A stretch of 64,000 bases of DNA from Reticulitermes speratus (GCA_021186555.1 JAJKFL010000011.1:31793611-31857610), one strand, 5' to 3'. Shown: positions 1 through 11,165, counted from the stretch's first letter. Numbers and translations: made by a program. Notes: generated from the letters alone by a model not told the origin.

Positions 1-1019
1 TTATTCTCCCGTGCAGCCTGGCGCCAGGGATTTGTAAAATAAAGCAATTCCATATTCGTCCTTGCTCGTAGTATCACGAATGCAGTTGTGTGTGTGTGTG
101 TGTATTTACGTATCTTCTGCACGAACTCCTTAGGATACACCAAAATTTAGGTTCTCCAGGCGGTGGCTCTAAACGTTGCCGTGTTTGGGATATGACACCG
201 TGTAATCAGGTAGAATTCGCGCGGACGTTTCAGAGGATCCTGCTGCCTCATTAAGTTCCTCTGAAAGGTTTGTACACTTCCACCAGTCCACATGGCGTGA
301 CGTCCCAGAAGCATGTTTAGCCCTAGACCATATAACTGCAAGTGAATGAATGAAAATAGTTCTGTACTTTGAAGGACACTGGCATGGTGTAACGATGGCA
401 CTATCTTTTATGACAATGATTGTCCACTTATTTCCTTGACCCAGCTCGATATTTGTTATGAATAATATGATACCCCAACGACTCGAACAACAGACTGGTG
501 AATTTATACCCCGACTCGTCGTCTTTCCCCAGTGGTGCAGGCAACTACGGCGAGTATTTGGTCTGGCGAGCGTGCAACATTGGAACATTAGTAGCCTAAA
601 CAAAACACAGAATGAGTAAGTATTACGCCTACGTGTAATTATATGCATGTGCAACTTTACCTGTGCATTTTTATGCATTATGTGCAATAAAATGCACTGA
701 TAATCTTAGGAAGAATTATAATTATTACATAAATTACAATTTTTATAATTATAACAATTCAATTGACCACATAGACTAAGGCGTTGCTACCGTACCCCCA
801 CCCCCCATCCTTCCACACACAAGCTGCCTCCAAGATACAAATAATCGGTGTTCCATGTCACTGTATGGTTACATCTGTATACTTTATATGGAATCACGTG
901 ACGTCTTTAATTATATACTTCTGTACGCTGTTCAAGATACCAAGACTTACTACAGCGTACTAGTATAATTGTATAAATTTTACTGTACTTCATATGTCAC
1001 ATTTAATGATTGACATATG
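1..1019. other. Intergenic stretch, no gene recognised
   Basis: I see no convincing exon. There is a short (TG)n microsatellite near 87-104 and AT-rich sequence from about 700 to 800. The open frames at 147-687 on the minus strand have no recognisable motif, low-quality composition and no splice context, so I treat them as chance. Confidence 0.5.
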
Positions 1020-1064
1020 GTCTCCCTGAAGATGATACATGAAAGATCGAAACATGTTGGAGAT
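1020..1064 (+). ncRNA. Hammerhead ribozyme-like motif (Penelope type)
   Basis: Seen: core CTGAAGA at 1026-1032, a short stem II closed by GAT/ATC, GAAA at 1049-1052, a minimal stem III (C-AT-G) and the cleavage triplet GTT ending at 1058. The flanks pair as stem I: 1020-1025 against 1059-1064 gives six consecutive pairs, including one G-U. Known: minimal type I hammerheads with very short stem III occur in the terminal repeats of Penelope-like retroelements. One extra base lies between the core and stem II compared with the canonical fold, so activity is uncertain. Confidence 0.55.
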
Positions 1065-1261
1065 GTGACGTTTTAATTATAAAATTACACATTTACATTG
1101 TGCATTTAGTTGATTATAATAAGATTGTTTATTTTTAGCACAATTTTTACAAAATTAATTAGTCATGTAATGTACGTCTCCGTAAACAAACAGCTCAAAA
1201 ATTTCCAAAATTACTTCGGCGTTCTATTTCGGTTTTGCCAAGGGAAGGGTTATTAACGTGT

Positions 1262-1512
1262 CCGCGGGCAACATGACACTGTGTTGCGGGCACATGACAC
1301 TGTGTTGCGGGCAGCATGACACTGTGTTGCGGGCAGCATGACACTGTGTTGCGGGCAACATGACACTGTGTTGCGGGCAACATGACACTGTGTTGCGGGC
1401 AACATGACACTGTGTTGAGGGCAACATGACACTGTGTTGCGGGCAACATGACACTGTGTTGCGGGCAACATGACACTGTGTTGCGGGCAACATGACACTG
1501 TGTTCAGGGCAG
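1262..1512. repeat. 22-bp tandem repeat, about 11 copies
   Basis: A minisatellite with unit close to GGGCAACATGACACTGTGTT plus two bases repeats almost perfectly about 11 times. Because 22 is not a multiple of 3, all frames stay open and give spurious Cys/His-rich ORFs on the minus strand. No coding role is supported. Confidence 0.9.
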
Positions 1513-1674
1513 CATCTTGAGCGCAGGCTACGGCCTGGTTTAACCCCTTATAAGACGAAAACATTGGGACAAATTTTAATTTCGAAAAACAAGTGTCATG
1601 TATTACTTTGTTTAAAGGTTCCCAGTCTTCCTCCGCTCGTCCTTATAATAACACTGACATTAATTCAACACATT

Positions 1675-1933
1675 CCGATCCCGGTTGCCGTGCGGTCTTG
1701 CTAGATTGCTGGGATCGCGGGTTCGAATCCCGTTGAAGACATAAATGTTCGTCTTTTGTGTCTGTTGTGTGTTGTGTAGGTACAGATATCTGCGACGAGC
1801 TGATCACTCCTTCAGAGGAGTCCTGCCAGGTGTGTGTGTGTGTGTGTGTATGTGTGTCTGTGTGTGTGTGATCTAAAAACCTCAAAACGAGGTGGCCTTG
1901 GTCCGATTTGGGTTCTTCCACCACAGAAAAAAT
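1675..1933 (+). mobile_element. SINE family 1 copy (tRNA-derived), diverged
   Basis: The head resembles a tRNA, with a B box GGTTCGAATCC at about 1720. The body shares the GAGGAGTCCT and AACGAGG segments with the better copies at 32264, 42231 and 50864. A (TG)n stretch at 1831-1872 lies inside the body. An A-rich end follows at 1924-1933. Confidence 0.75.
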
Positions 1934-2242
1934 TAATACGTTAATGTGGATAAAGAGGTGGGTTTACAAAGCGAAGCTCATATAAACGGCATTATAAAGT
2001 AAGTTTTTATACACCATGCCTTGATCTAAACTTCTCACACTCATGTTTTGTGAATCTCTCTTTTTCTCTTCTGGACATCCTTCCTCTTTCTAAGGTCCAA
2101 ATATAGAATAGCGCAAAATAAAGGTACTTTTTAAAAAATAATATCAATAAATAACGCTTATACGGCTTTGAATGAATGCATAGTAACTAAAGGGCGTGTC
2201 AGCATCAGCGTTGTGAAGAATAAAACAGAATATTTGGGACAA

Positions 2243-2458
2243 ACATAATCGTTTCGGTCGCACTATGTCCCTGGGGTCGACTCAGCCTCTAACAGAAATG
2301 AGTACCAGGAGTACTATTTCCTGGGGGTAAAGGCGGCCTGTGCGTAGGGCTGACAAACTTATCACCTTCATGTGCCGATTGTCTAGAAATCTGGAAGCCT
2401 CAAACTCCTGGAACCCTAAGGGCCTGTCCAGGCCTGTAATGGGATTGTTTTACCTTCT
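2243..2458 (+). mobile_element. SINE family 2 copy, 5'-truncated
   Basis: This lacks the tRNA-like head but matches the body of the full copies at 12115 and 59888: the shared start near ACATAATCGTTTCGGTCGCA, the GGGTAAAGGCGGCC segment and the terminal GGCCTGTAATGGGATTG. Confidence 0.8.
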
Positions 2459-2827
2459 TACTGACGGTAATCGCTGGGTAATGTGTTACTGTAATTTGTA
2501 GCGAAACTGTGGCACTCAGAAGTTGATGGCAAACAAAGGCACACATTTCGTAAAAAAAAATATTGTTGAACATCAACTGTGACAACAGCTGAATTGTTTG
2601 TATTCGGTATTTGCATTTCTACATACGTCAGTAGCATTACTTAACACTGAGACGGAGTAAAACTTTGCACTCTGCAGACTGTGGTGCTCTGCGTTACAGC
2701 ACAGTGTAATCTGTAAGGTGAACACAAAGGTTTCGCAGGAATATACTGACTCCTTCTTCAGTATTGTGAGGTAAGATATGTGGATTCTCTTGTGAGATTT
2801 GAGAATCTAACGGCGGCGAATATTAAA

Positions 2828-2955
2828 ATTGCGGTATTACGGAATACGACGCCGTGTAGTTTGGTGCATGACTCTATTATCAAGGTGTGCTGAAGATAGG
2901 GAGAGAAGTTTCGAGCGAAATGTCGGCGTATCTCTTCCAAGCTACACGACGTCAC
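2828..2955. repeat. Imperfect palindrome carrying a hammerhead-like core
   Basis: The arms around GACGCCGTGTAGTTTGG (about 2848) and CCAAGCTACACGACGTC (about 2938) are inverted copies. Between them lies CTGAAGA (from 2890), then GAAA (2917-2920) and TGTC (2921-2924), a degraded hammerhead core. The same palindromic family recurs at 16126-16310 and 22739-22918. It is probably Penelope-derived. Confidence 0.5.
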
Positions 2956-3179
2956 ATACCACAATACCCACTCTTCATTGGCTTACCTTGTTACACAATT
3001 CCTCTGTAAACGCTTTTTAAACTGCATATCATACATGGCATCGAATGAGGGAAGTACCCATATCAGGTATAACGAATTGAAAAGCAATTGATAGGAAAAT
3101 GTCGTGGCATATTTCAATGTACTTTCCAAAAACTTTGCATTGATGGACTGACGAAAAGGACAGACGAACGGAAATTACG

Positions 3180-3515
3180 ACAAGCTCCGGTGAATATTCA
3201 AACGGAGGGACCAAGCTCCAGGGAATATTTAACGGGATGGACCAAGCTCCGGTGATTATTTAAAGGAAGGGACCAAGATCCGGTGAACATTTAACGGGAT
3301 GGACCAAGCTCCGGTGAATATTTAAAGGGAGGGACCAAGATCCGGTGATTATTTAAAGGGAGGGACCAAGATCCGGTGAACATTTAAAGGGATGGACCAA
3401 GCTCCGGTAAATATTTAACGGGAGGGAACAAACTCCGGGGAGGGACCAAGCTCCGGTGATTATTTAATGGGATGGACCAAGCTCCGGTGAACATTTAACG
3501 AGAGGGACCTAGCTC
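3180..3515. repeat. Tandem repeat of about 31 bp, about 10 copies
   Basis: The unit GGACCAAGCTCCGGTGAATA plus TTTAAMGGGA repeats about ten times with substitutions and one short unit near 3430. It ends about 160 bp upstream of the TATA box of the fifth-paralogue gene, so it sits in that gene's upstream region. No coding potential is seen. Confidence 0.85.
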
Positions 3516-3673
3516 CGTTTCACGAATATTTACTGAACACTGAGAGTGAAATATTTTCTCAGTTAGTATAACGTGGGTGCCAACTGACTGCATGTTCGAT
3601 TTGACATATTATGTAGGCAGACTCTGTGTTTGCACAGTTGGTATTTCACACGTCATGTGCCACACGTTTCTGC

Positions 3674-3680
3674 TATATAA
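3674..3680 (+). promoter_or_regulatory. Putative TATA box of the distant paralogue
   Basis: TATATAA lies 71 bp before the start codon at 3745. In genes A-D the TATA box lies 62 bp before the start codon, so the layout is similar. Confidence 0.5.
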
Positions 3681-3950
3681 CTGACTGTAAACGGGAACAG
3701 GCCTTATTGCGTTTAATATTTGGGACTTGGAAAAGGCGGCGTGCATGGCAACTAAAGCAGTCATAGCACTTGTGATACTGTGCTTTCTGCAGGTGAGTAA
3801 ACTTTTGGTTTCCGAATGCAAAATATCCAATATAGTGTTATCGTATATTATAATAACGTTTGAGTTCGATACGGCTGTTATATGAAGATTACGATAGTCT
3901 GTGCCGTTATGCAGTATAGCCTGGTAGGTACAAATATTCTTGGACGTAAT

Positions 3951-3990
3951 GACCTGAAGATGGGTCAGATACTGTTCCGAAACGTCGGCA
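3951..3990 (+). ncRNA. Hammerhead ribozyme-like motif
   Basis: CTGAAGA begins at 3954. Stem II folds well (GG..CC, then CAG/CTG around an ATA loop). GAAA is at 3979-3982 and the canonical cleavage triplet GTC at 3984-3986. Stem I pairing is weak (C-G, mismatch, G-C, T-A). It lies in intron 1 of the distant paralogue, so its host may be an intron RNA or an old Penelope remnant. Confidence 0.4.
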
Positions 3991-4109
3991 ACAAATAAAT
4001 CTACGTTGCCCAAGAACCCAGAAGGCGAAGATCTCAAGTCGAGTGCGGCGAAAGCATAAAATCTTGCACTTCTGAGGGAATTATTGTCACAATTTAAAAC
4101 AAGAAAATT

Positions 4110-5870
4110 CACTTTTCTATCTTGATAACAAGAGGTAGCAGACTGGCGGAAACTCTGCTAGGCCTACTTAGCTAACTAAACGGAATCACATCACAGTCAC
4201 GTGGCTTTATCACCAGCACAATGCGTATTTAGAAACAAGTATAAACATGTTTTCGTAACTTATTATTTAATTCGGCATAAACAATATCATGCTTGTCCAC
4301 TGACACTTTACATCTCCAAAATTAATGGCGAGAATTCGATTAAACTTCGTACTGGGAACCAAAGGAACTGTTAGAGCGAGACCGATTTTGGGTCAGAGTC
4401 TGACCTATCACAACCGTAATATAATTATCTAATCAAAAGTCATCATTTTCTAAAAGAAACCATCTCACAGCCAGTTACCTCAGTTCTACAGAATACAGAT
4501 CGACTCGATCTATTTCGACTGTCGTTTCAGGCTGATTTCTATGAAGTGGCAACAAACAGCGTAGGTGCGTCCGTAACTTACTTTAAACTAATAATACAAT
4601 AAGCAGATTCCTAATAACTACCACCTGGTGTGATCGTTCGAAATCTACGGTCCTAGTTATTCAAGATGTTCTCGAATTTAATAGCTCACCATTGTCACTA
4701 GTGGTCACATCAACAGCCATTCAGTTTTCCCTATCACGAGCCAGATGAATCCAGTCCACGACCCCCATCCTATTTCTTGAAGATTCATTTTAATATTATC
4801 CTACCATGCAGGCCTAGATATGTCAAGTGGTCTCTTTCCATAGGGCTTCATCCTAACGTACCCTAAAATAACGTAACATAACGTAACCTGTCAAAGAACC
4901 TACATGTACACTACGTCTGTAACATAATGTAACACAACGTAACGTAAGCTATCCAAAAAAGCAACTCAACATACAGTAACGTAATCTAACACAATGTAGC
5001 CTGACTTATCAAAGGACAATGTGTAGGCTAGAGTAAAGCAAAGGATTGAAATCGGAGACCATTACGCTTACTTTAATCATCTTCCACTTATACATACATA
5101 CATACATACACACAGATTTATGAAAATACACGAAAATTCACATCTCTATGCAGAAATATAGGCTGGGTTATAAACTTCCAAAAATGTGCAATAAATAAAC
5201 CCAAAATACAAGGAGTTATATAAAACAGCAATTTAGAGTAGGCCATAATGTTTGTACTGAGTTCGAGAAAATATTTTCTGCTCTTGTACAGCGTGTTTCA
5301 TAAGTCCATCCGGGATTTAGAGGCTTGGCCGTGCAGTAGCAAACCCACATATAAGAGATAAAAGCATGCCAACGGATAAAGGAATGTAAAAGTATTTTCG
5401 TGACAGATGCGTTTCTCCGCTAGGAGGCAGTGGTGTGCAAATATGGCGTTTTCAGGTGAACAGAAAGCTCATATGTTCATATGTTGGAACTTGTGTGGCA
5501 GGAGCTAGATTACAGGATTGACGTCTGTCGAGTCACCAAAGGGGGACATATTGAACATTTATAAGATAGGTTTAAAACTTGGATATGTACTCTTTTCACT
5601 GACATGCTCTCATCCCCCGTGTGCGATTTGGCTCCTGAGCTACAGACCTCCGAAATCCCGGAGGGATTTATGAAACAACCTGTATAATGGTCACCAATAC
5701 CTACGTAATATACCCTATTTTCCATCGCGACTAGACTTCTTGGACTACTTGACCCTGAACATCAAGGTACTACGAAACGTCGGTAACTATTTACCAATCA
5801 ACACAGCTCAATATCCCAGAAGATTTGAATGTTAGCGATACCGCTCTGAAAACTCAAAACTCACATAAGA
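4110..5870. other. Intron sequence, mostly unassigned
   Basis: This is intron 1 of the distant paralogue. It holds a cluster of degenerate ACGTAAC words at about 4850-5000, a short (CATA)n run near 5092-5112, and a decayed hammerhead-like core near 5752-5790 in which the conserved G is lost. No exon is recognised. Confidence 0.4.
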
Positions 5871-6095
5871 TAACCTCTAATTGAGGGGGTAAAAGTGAAG
5901 GAAAACACGTCACTGTGCACGCCATAAAGGCATATTGGGGAGATGAGATATAGCTCCAGTCATTCTTAACTTTCAGCACTAAACGGAAGTGAGTGGTCAA
6001 TTTCATGCGCCGGCAGTTTACCCGGTAAAAGCGCCCCCGACATCCACTGAATAAAAGGCGGGGTGGGGTCCAGGGATGCAAAATATTCTTTGGTT
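5870..6095 (-). mobile_element. SINE family 3 copy, diverged
   Basis: Read on the plus strand, the GGGGTGGGGTCCAGG end and the block around TGAGTGGTCAATTTCATGCG parallel the better minus-strand copy at 17653-17900 (GGGTGGGTGGTCAACTCCATG). The tRNA-like head is poorly preserved. Placement is by eye. Confidence 0.45.
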
Positions 6096-6419
6096 GTCCA
6101 GCCCGTTGCCTAAGATACTGGGGATGAGATAAAGATAGCCAACCAGGACAAATATCTCAGGATAATTCTACAAAAAATATGAGCTGACCACAGAAAAGGC
6201 CTGTCAGTTGTAAATGTAGAATAGTTAATATTCAGTTGTACCACTGACAGGCACCTTTCAATATTTGTGACGTGTAACATATAAATTCAAAATTCAGCGG
6301 CCATTTCTCACCCGTCTCCTGACTGACTGCTAGATGGCTCTGGCAGTCACATCAGGATGAGTAGAACTTGCGCAGTCAGTGGACTGGTCACTCATTAGAG
6401 AATGCACACCTCCAGACCA

Positions 6420-6482
6420 AGAAACCTCTGAAAGGAGGCCCTATGCTCCGCAAGGAGCGACAGGAGGAAAACTAACTAACAT
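6420..6482 (-). mobile_element. LINE 3' tail fragment
   Basis: The stretch reads, on the minus strand, as a (GTTA)n tail followed by a GC-rich 3' end. The LINE remnant at 9218-9636 ends with a similar (TTAG)n tail. It ends only 20 bp before exon 2 of the distant paralogue. Confidence 0.4.
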
Positions 6483-7582
6483 ATAAATTGGTCTTTCCAG
6501 GGTCTGAAAGCAGACACATTACTCAAGCGAAGCCCAACACACGAAGGAAGCGACAGGCCGCACGATGAACCTCATCCAGTACACGAAGGACATGTAGAAG
6601 AAACGATTGAGCAAGGTATTCCAGATGAGTCGGACTTGGCCGTTCTGCAGGAGGGAGATCCGGGAAATTTTGACAATTTGCAGGTCCATGAACAGGTAGG
6701 CTATATATAATGATAACATGAAGGAACTTCTTCATAAACTGACACTATTACAGCAGCAACAAAATTTGAAATTTCTTTGCGGGACAAACAAGGACTTAAT
6801 GACAAAATAAAAGGATATCGCATAATGCTGCAAAATTACACACCGTAGGAACATGATTTGTGTCAGGTGCACAATTTTAAACAGCCTCTATAAAGGTAAT
6901 AATTAATAACAAATAATTTATGTAATTCCGAACCTGTACCAGTTTCTAAGGACTACCAACCGCTTAACATCGTGTTACCATATTGTTAGAGACGGAAACA
7001 TTGCGTACCTCCGAAACGTCTATAAACATCCACCACATTATGGCATCACACCACAGAATACAGAACCGTTGAAACAGAAAGACGAATAATAAACAAGTCT
7101 TGACATGTTACCAAACACATAGGCCTATTCTTTGTTACAGAAGGTCATATTCAAGCTATACTAGAGTCCGAACGCAAGAAGTTGCAGCCTACAATTAATA
7201 ATGTTAGTACAATCCGAGAGCGGATAGAGGATCTCGTGCACCAGACTGCTCCAGCTGTCACCGAATGCTCACGATCACCTAGCTGCATCACCCAACTGAT
7301 CACCTCCGCGCTGCCCAAAATAGTGTCCAAGTCCTCAGCGAGGACGCCAGTCTGCAGGCGTTCAAATTGGAAGTGTCGCCTGACCTGGCCGGCAGCGTCG
7401 CTTGTCTTGCGCTTTCAACGTGCTCTCAGGGCTCGGGCATCGCAGAGGATGTAGTGGGGCGCGTCAACGACAAGGCTTCTGCAGCTGAACCAACAGCAGC
7501 ACGATGATCCCCTATCCTCTTCTTTTCTAATTTGAATTACTTGCAAAACAAATACAAATTTCTTCCGTTTTGTCTTCTACAC

Positions 7583-7980
7583 CAGGGGTCTCAAACACAA
7601 AAATATGCAGGGCAAAAGGATAATTTTGGAATTTAAGGCGATCAGCACGTCAATTAAACGATAAAAAGATTAAGTATATTTTATTAAAATTAAACACAAT
7701 TATGAATAACTTTCAATAACAAAATAGAAATATGTAACAACTACTGAATATAAAATTTCATTGCATTTTTACTTCTTTGCTGACATGTTGTACGTTACCA
7801 TCTAGGGATAGCAAACCTGTCTGAGCCTCAAAGCACATGCTGAAAGATATTTCAAACTTCAAAAAATCTTCAAAAAACAGCCGGAAAATTTTCTACAATT
7901 AGAATAAGATTAGTGAGAAGACAGTATCAAATGAACAGACGGTCGCATGTGGTCCTGCTACCGTGTGTTTGAGACACCTG
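7583..7980. mobile_element. hAT-type MITE, 398 bp, with 8-bp duplication
   Basis: The terminal inverted repeats CAGGGGTCTCAAACAC and GTGTTTGAGACACCTG match at 15 of 16 positions when inverted. The flanks are TTCTACAC (7575-7582) and TTCTTCAC (7981-7988), an 8-bp target duplication with one mismatch, which is diagnostic of hAT transposons. There is no transposase, so it is non-autonomous. It sits in the probable 3' flank of the distant paralogue. Confidence 0.85.
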
Positions 7981-8576
7981 TTCTTCACTCTAAATCACCA
8001 AAGGCAATGTCAGTAATACTATTAATTATACTTCAATATTAAATACATCATCGCTTAAGCGAAGTGTACTTGTTCACTACATATGGCGACTTCCCTTCCA
8101 GTCCCAATCACATTCATGTTCTGTTTGTTTTTCTGGTCACATTGCCCCAGATGCGCCGTATCTTGTTAGCTCAGTGTAATGGGATGTCTTGAATTTTTGC
8201 TATAAATTGAGAAAAGAGAAGTTACTTGAAAGGGTTGAATTATTTCTGGAATCTGGATTGAGATTAGGATTAGCTTAGGATACATAAAAAATCAGGTTTT
8301 GAGAACATCGTAATGAATATAGTTCCATAATAGCAAGAACTATATTCAGGAGCATGAGTGACTAATATTTGGAATTTCTTTGACACGAAATTTCTTTAAA
8401 AATAGGCAGATGCCTTCACTTTGAATTACACAATATAGCACAAAAGAAAGAGCTGTCAGTACACCAATATAAATCACTGCATATTTTGTGTTTATGAATT
8501 CCGATGGTAGCTTAGACGTTACCTCCAACTGACAAAACAATAAGACAGTTGGAAATTAAAACTAACAACAAAAGAA

Positions 8577-8860
8577 AGGCCGTGACATGGCTCAGGCGGT
8601 TAGTCGTCGGCCTCTCACCGCGGAGGCCCGGGTTCGATACCGCGCCAGTCCATGTGGGATTTGTGGTGGACAAAGATGGCACTGGGACAGGTTTTTTTCC
8701 CGAGTACTTCGGTTTTCCCCTGTCAATTTCATTCCACCTCTGCTTCATTACTTGGAAAAATGAAAAAAACTAATCATCTTCATCATAGGGTTGCACAGTA
8801 AGCCTTAAGGCTGCGGTGCGTCCGTAGCTTCTGCTGCGGGGCACTTCTAAAATAAAAAAA
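8577..8860 (+). mobile_element. SINE family 4, full length, 13-bp duplication
   Basis: The tRNA-like head has a B box GGGTTCGATACC near 8629-8640, followed by a unique body and an A-rich tail. It is flanked by a perfect 13-bp target duplication AACAACAAAAGAA at 8564-8576 and 8861-8873. This is the best-bounded SINE in the window and the only copy of its family that I see here. Confidence 0.9.
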
Positions 8861-9217
8861 AACAACAAAAGAATATTAATATGTGGCAACGAAACGTATT
8901 ACTACGCAATATTTCCATAGTGGTGTGGAGAGACTTGAAGAAATATTTGGTTTGCAGTTGCAGTTTACAAGTTGAACCGTCAAATTGCGTTTTGATCCGA
9001 AATTAAAATCGGGCGTCTTCGGTCGTGAATGGGTAAACCAATTTTTTGGACAGAGTGTCTATAATATAGGCCATAGACCACACCAGGCCTGTAAATAAGT
9101 GTCGTGTCCACAAGTGCGAAGTTTGTCAGGGACCAGAACTCAAGACACGTATTATTCCTTTCCTAATGCCTGTTTCGACCTCATAATCATCCCTGAAACG
9201 TCTGCTAGTCTTTCCTA

Positions 9218-9636
9218 CTCCTGTTTATACCTTAGAGAGTGGAGAAGACTACATAACGAGGAACTTAATGATCTGTACTCATCACCAAATATTATTCGGG
9301 TGATCAAATCGAGAAGAATGAGGTGGGCGGGGCATGTAGCACGTATGGGTGAGGGAGAGGTGCATACAGAATTTTGGTGGGGAGACCTGAGGGAGGGAGA
9401 CCACTTGGAAGACCCAGGAGTAGCTGGGAGGATAATATTAAAATGGATCTTCAAGAAGTGGGATGGGGGGCATGGACTGGATTGATATGGCTCAGGATAG
9501 GGACAGGTGGCGGACTGTTGTGAGTGCGGTAATGAACCTTCGGGTTCCATAAAACGCGGGGAATTTCTTGACTAGCTGAGGAACTGTTAGCTTCTCAAGA
9601 AGGACTCTGCTCCATGGAGTTAGTTAGTTAGTTAGT
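9218..9636 (+). mobile_element. LINE 3' end (reverse transcriptase C-terminus remnant)
   Basis: The open frame encodes the LINE-typical C-terminal block after the reverse transcriptase, with motifs such as [14 protein letters not shown] frameshift near 9468 moves the reading to another frame that continues [14 protein letters not shown] and MNLRVP to a stop at about 9552. A short 3' UTR and a (TTAG)n tail (about 9618-9640) follow. It is 5'-truncated and inactive. The clade (RTE, CR1 or Jockey-like) is not settled. Confidence 0.8.
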
Positions 9637-9639
9637 TAG

Positions 9640-10430
9640 TTTATACCTCACTGTCTGTACAGAATATGTCTGTCTGAAACTTGCATTGAAAGAAATCATT
9701 TTTAAAATCTTTTCTAGGGTACTTCTCTAGATCGTATCAGAAAGTACCGACTTTCAACCATATTTGCTCATAAAAAAGTCCACGTCACTTACGCCATAAA
9801 TGGATTTATTTATGCATATCACAAACTGTTAATCACATTTGGGTGAAATTCGATACGAGGGCGCTTGTAATATGTCAGTGACCATTTCCAGTTCTATAGG
9901 CCTACGTATTCAAACCGACCGATTACAAACACGATCATTACACACGTCCCAGTAATTATGACACATATATTTGCAAGACATAATGAAGGCAACATAACAA
10001 ACTGTAGAGAGCTGCTTTAGGAATGTTGTGATCTACATTATGTAGCACACAGCTTACAGTCTTGCCGAATCATTTCCTGTCAGGTCAACAGTTAAAGTTC
10101 GAACATTTTCGTTTGCAACATTTAATTATAAATTACAACAGAGTGAAGTGAAGAAAAAGAGCAAGTACTGCAAAATCAGGGTTGCTCTGCTTAGTGGATG
10201 GGAAAAAAATTTGGAGAAGAAACTCATTTCTTTTCTACCAACAAAGTGGCAAACATAATACGAGTGTCCAGTCAGGTTCACGCGAACAGATACAAGCATC
10301 TTAGTTTCAAAATTCAAAAGTAAGGCTTTGGCAGAGAACTGTAATTGACGGCATCCGCTTTCTGAGATTTAAGTACACATTTCTCATTTCTAAACCAGAA
10401 ATACGAAATTTATCTAAGTACGATTTAAAA
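9640..10430. other. Spacer, nothing recognised
   Basis: AT-rich spacer between a LINE tail and a SINE. I see no exon, repeat array or terminal repeat. The 63-aa minus-strand ORF at 10126-10317 has no recognisable features. Confidence 0.4.
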
Positions 10431-10433
10431 ACC

Positions 10434-11165
10434 GCCGATCCCAGTGGCCGCACGTTCTAAAGCAGCGGTATTAAACTTTTTTTGTTCGCGTACCCCCACA
10501 TAAAATTTATCTTCAACTTTGTACCCCAAAGTTGTTGGTGCATAATTCAAGTTATACATAGTCTATAATCTACATCTAAAATAAGTTAAATAAATTACAT
10601 CCAAAATAATGTATTAAATAATAAGTTTTAAATGAAAGAAGGAGAATCAAGTTATTAAATAACAAATACATACTACAAATATATTATTGACTATCATATA
10701 AAAATTAATAAAGGAACAAAGTATTTTAGCAAAGCAAAATTATATGCACTATGTGGAATAAAATGAAACTAGCAGCCCAGATAAGAATCGCATAAAGAAG
10801 AGAGAGAGAGAGAGGGAGAGAGAAAATGGCGCTCCCAAATCGCATGTCCTTACGTCCGGGTCTCTTGTGGCTAACCCTAAATCTGGCCCTGATTATTCAG
10901 TGTTTATCATGAAATAATATATTTATTTCTTTTTAATTTTACGTACCCCATAAGATGTCTTCGCGTACCCCCGGGGGTACGCGTACCCCAGGTTGAAGAC
11001 CACTGTTCTAAAGCATTGGCCTGCTACCGCTCGGTTGCTTGGATTGCGGGTTCGAAATGCTGTGTGTTTTGTCAGGTAGAGGTCTCTGCGATGGGCCGAT
11101 CCCTCGTCCAGAGGAGTCCTACCGAGTACGTGTGTGTTGTCACTGAGTTTGATCAGGGGCAACAA
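10434..11165 (+). mobile_element. SINE family 1 copy split by a hAT MITE
   Basis: The head (GCCGATCCCAGTGGCCG at 10434) runs to 10462. It resumes after the inserted MITE at 11014 with the B box GGGTTCGA and the SINE body (GTAGAGGTCTCTGCGA, GAGGAGTCCTACCGAGT). The target duplication of the inserted MITE lies within the SINE, so the SINE is older. Confidence 0.85.
10463..11005. mobile_element. hAT-type MITE, 543 bp, perfect 8-bp duplication
   Basis: The ends are CAGCGGTATTAAAC and GTTGAAGACCACTG (inverted: CAGTGGTCTTCAAC). The target duplication TTCTAAAG is perfect at 10455-10462 and 11006-11013. Both ends carry inverted GCGTACCCCC blocks. An (AG)n run sits at 10800-10823. There is no transposase. 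It is the same family as 13683-14210. Confidence 0.92.

Larger units (their letters stand above)
3745..7507 (+). pseudogene. Distant fifth paralogue, secreted 4-Cys protein, frame broken
   Basis: Exon 1 (3745-3792) encodes MATKAVIALVILCFLQ, a signal-peptide core, and ends phase 0 before GTGAGT, exactly as in genes A-D. Exon 2 starts at 6501 after CTTTCCAG and encodes an acidic, His/Pro-containing segment. It is open to a CAG/GTAGGC donor at 6695, but only an earlier AAG/GTATTC donor at 6615 gives the phase 1 needed by exon 3. Exon 3 starts at 7141 after TTGTTACAG. Its first part (frame of the ORF at 7182) holds C-x5-C. Near 7305-7315 the coding-like frame shifts by one base, then continues with two more cysteines to TGA at 7505-7507, matching the four-cysteine plan of genes A-D. 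So it is a relative with one apparent single-base deletion: a pseudogene, an allele or an assembly error. A hAT MITE sits 75 bp past the stop. The family assignment rests on exon phases and cysteine layout, not on close identity. Confidence 0.5.

Noticed and set aside
147..687. Minus-strand ORFs of 84 and 172 codons
   Set aside because: Overlapping frames without motif, splice or promoter support.
1195..1564. Three overlapping minus-strand Cys/His-rich ORFs
   Set aside because: All are translations of the 22-bp tandem repeat in different frames.
4850..5000. ACGTAAC-rich cluster resembling an interstitial telomere tract
   Set aside because: The words are degenerate, irregularly spaced and do not match the insect TTAGG repeat.
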